Source: an uncultured Clostridia bacterium (GTDB lineage Bacteria; Bacillota; Clostridia; Christensenellales; DUVY01). From it: DNA of 6,072 bases. The position numbers were made by a program, and so were the translations under genes. Below the pieces are notes generated by a model that searched no databases, was not told where the DNA came from, and saw only the letters and a program-made list of their open reading frames with translations. Below are positions 5,092 through 6,072 of the stretch, one piece after another. The DNA lies in assembly GCA_937895465.1 (NCBI GenBank), contig CALAYY010000017.1, forward strand, positions 1 through 6,072, written 5' to 3'. Within the stretch, counting starts at the first letter, position 1. Every line of letters starts with the position of its first letter.

Positions 5092-5761
5092 GTCTTACTG
5101 CAGGACCCATTGTAGGTGCCACAAAGACATTCTTTATATAAGTTCCCTTAGCTGCTGCAGGCTTAGCTTTTACGATAGCATCCATAAGCGTATTGAAGTT
5201 TTCAACTAGCTTTTGGGCTCCAAAAGACTTTTTGCCTATAATACAGTGGATTATTGCCGTCTTGTCAATACGATATTCAACTACACGTCCAAGCTTAGTG
5301 TCAGAAACAACTTTTGCAATGTCCTGTGTTACTGTTCCTGACTTAGGGTTAGGCATCAAGCCTTTGGGTCCTAATATCTTGGCAACTCTACCCATCTGAC
5401 CCATCATATCGGGAGTAGCAATACATACATCAAAATCAAGCCATCCGCCCTGAATTTTGGCAATTATTTCTTCAGCACCGACATAATCCGCACCTGCCTT
5501 TTCAGCTTCAATAGCTTTGTCGCCTTTGGTAACGACCAAAATCTTAACTTTTTTGCCTGTGCCATTAGGAAGATTGGTAATTCCACGTACTTGCTGGTCA
5601 GCGTGTTTGGGATCTACGCCCAATCTTACGTGCAATTCTATTGATTCATCAAACTTAGCGTTTGCCGCTGCAACCAAAGCCTCAAAACCTTCTTTAATAT
5701 CATAGCTTTTGCTGCTTTCTATCTTGCTGGCAACCTCAGTATATCTTTTACTTCTTTTCAT
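5072..5761 (-). CDS. rplA: 50S ribosomal protein L1
   Basis: L1 forms the mobile L1 stalk that helps release deacylated tRNA from the E site; in several bacteria it also represses its own operon by binding mRNA. The 229 residues match the family length. The N-terminus (KRSKRYTEVASKI), LHVRLGVDPKHADQQVRG (43-60), the family signature KILGPKGLMPNPKSGTVT (128-145) and TMGP (217-220) near the C-terminus are all present. The two-domain arrangement appears intact. Start ATG 5761 is preceded by AAGGAGG (5776-5770) at 8 nt spacing. That site overlaps the rplK stop codon, and the genes are 13 nt apart, so translation is probably coupled. Confidence 0.98.
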   Translation of the reverse strand: MKRSKRYTEVASKIESSKSYDIKEGFEALVAAANAKFDESIELHVRLGVDPKHADQQVRGITNLPNGTGKKVKILVVTKGDKAIEAEKAGADYVGAEEIIAKIQGGWLDFDVCIATPDMMGQMGRVAKILGPKGLMPNPKSGTVTQDIAKVVSDTKLGRVVEYRIDKTAIIHCIIGKKSFGAQKLVENFNTLMDAIVKAKPAAAKGTYIKNVFVAPTMGPAVRLNYKMN

Positions 5762-5774
5762 TTTCGCCGCCTCC

Positions 5775-6072
5775 TTACTCTTCTACCGTAACGCCCATGC
5801 TTCTGGCGGTGCCTTTTACCATGCTCATAGCAGACTCTAAAGAAGTCGCATTAAGGTCAGGCATTTTCATTTTGGCAATTTCCGTAACCTGTTCCTTAGT
5901 AAGCTTGGCAACCTTATCACGGTTAGGGCGTGCAGAGCCGCTTTCCACCTTAACAGCTTTTTTGATTAAGACTGCAACAGGGGGAGTTTTGAGAATAAAT
6001 GAAAAAGAACGGTCAGCAAAAATGCTGATAACAACAGGACTTATTATTCCTGTTGTTAACAGCATTTTTGCT
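5775..6072 (-). CDS. rplK: 50S ribosomal protein L11, 5'-truncated at the window edge
   Basis: L11 binds the 23S GTPase-associated region with L10. Roughly the C-terminal two thirds of the protein are present. Trustworthy sequence begins around IISPVVISIFADRSFSFI, the end of the N-terminal domain, followed by KTPPVAVLIKKA and the rRNA-binding C-terminal domain with ESGSARPNRDKV, KMPDLNA and KGTARSMG, ending VTVEE. The frame stays open to the right edge, so an ATG at 6065-6063 must not be taken as the start. Codons right of about 6047 (QKMLLTTG) do not resemble the N-x-R-T-x-x-x-x-G segment expected there and lie in the outer arm of a 25-bp inverted repeat. They may be an assembly artefact. 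The conserved N-terminus with its KLQIPAGKA-type segment is outside the window. Confidence 0.95.
   Translation of the reverse strand, partial: AKMLLTTGIISPVVISIFADRSFSFILKTPPVAVLIKKAVKVESGSARPNRDKVAKLTKEQVTEIAKMKMPDLNATSLESAMSMVKGTARSMGVTVEE
6015..6072. repeat. 25-bp inverted repeat ending exactly at the window edge
   Basis: The arm at 6015-6039 (AGCAAAAATGCTG then ATAACAACAGGA) is the inverted copy of 6048-6072 at 24 of 25 positions; a6028/a6059 is the only mismatch. The loop is 8 nt (6040-6047). The inner arm encodes PVVISIFA, conserved L11 sequence, so it is genuine. The outer arm does not encode L11-like residues. A fold-back chimera or palindromic contig terminus is the simplest reading. 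Confidence 0.9.

Noticed and set aside
6063..6065. ATG at 6065-6063 as the rplK start codon
   Set aside because: It would remove most of the conserved L11 N-terminal domain, lacks a ribosome binding site, and lies in the suspect outer arm of the terminal inverted repeat.

Overview
The window looks like chromosomal DNA from a low-GC bacterium, most likely a Firmicutes/Bacillota member. The reasons are AT-rich coding DNA, strong AGGAGG-type ribosome binding sites, compact intrinsic terminators, and a rplJ leader with an attenuator of the Bacillus subtilis kind. I cannot name a genus. I see no mobile element, CRISPR array, rRNA or tRNA gene, and no convincing new multi-gene system.

Layout, left to right. 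Positions 1-74 are very AT-rich and hold nothing I can support. Positions 75-477 look degraded. A minus-strand reading is split between two frames (about 355-108) and ends just before a hairpin at 75-101. It overlaps, head to head, a plus-strand ORF for a 67-residue membrane-type protein (274-477). After a short gap with a hairpin (520-540), a plus-strand calcineurin-like metallophosphoesterase occupies 564-1349. It converges on leuS (leucyl-tRNA synthetase, minus, 3809-1383), and the two share the hairpin at 1354-1373. leuS has its own sigma-A-type promoter (3894-3866) and a leader of about 50 nt.

The right third is the 50S stalk operon, all on the minus strand: rplK (L11, 5' end missing), rplA (L1), rplJ (L10), rplL (L7/L12), then an intrinsic terminator at 3980-3945. 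L11, L10 and L7/L12 form the GTPase-associated stalk that recruits translation factors, and L1 forms the stalk on the other side of the subunit. Between rplA and rplJ lie a probable internal promoter, an L10-binding leader and an intrinsic attenuator. Together these suggest that L10(L12)4 controls rplJL by transcription attenuation. rpoB does not follow rplL here as it usually does.

The most important technical point is at the right edge. The last 58 bases form a 25-bp inverted repeat with one mismatch that ends exactly at base 6072. The outer arm does not encode L11-like sequence. This is best explained as a fold-back chimera or palindromic contig end, so the rplK sequence right of about 6047 should not be trusted.
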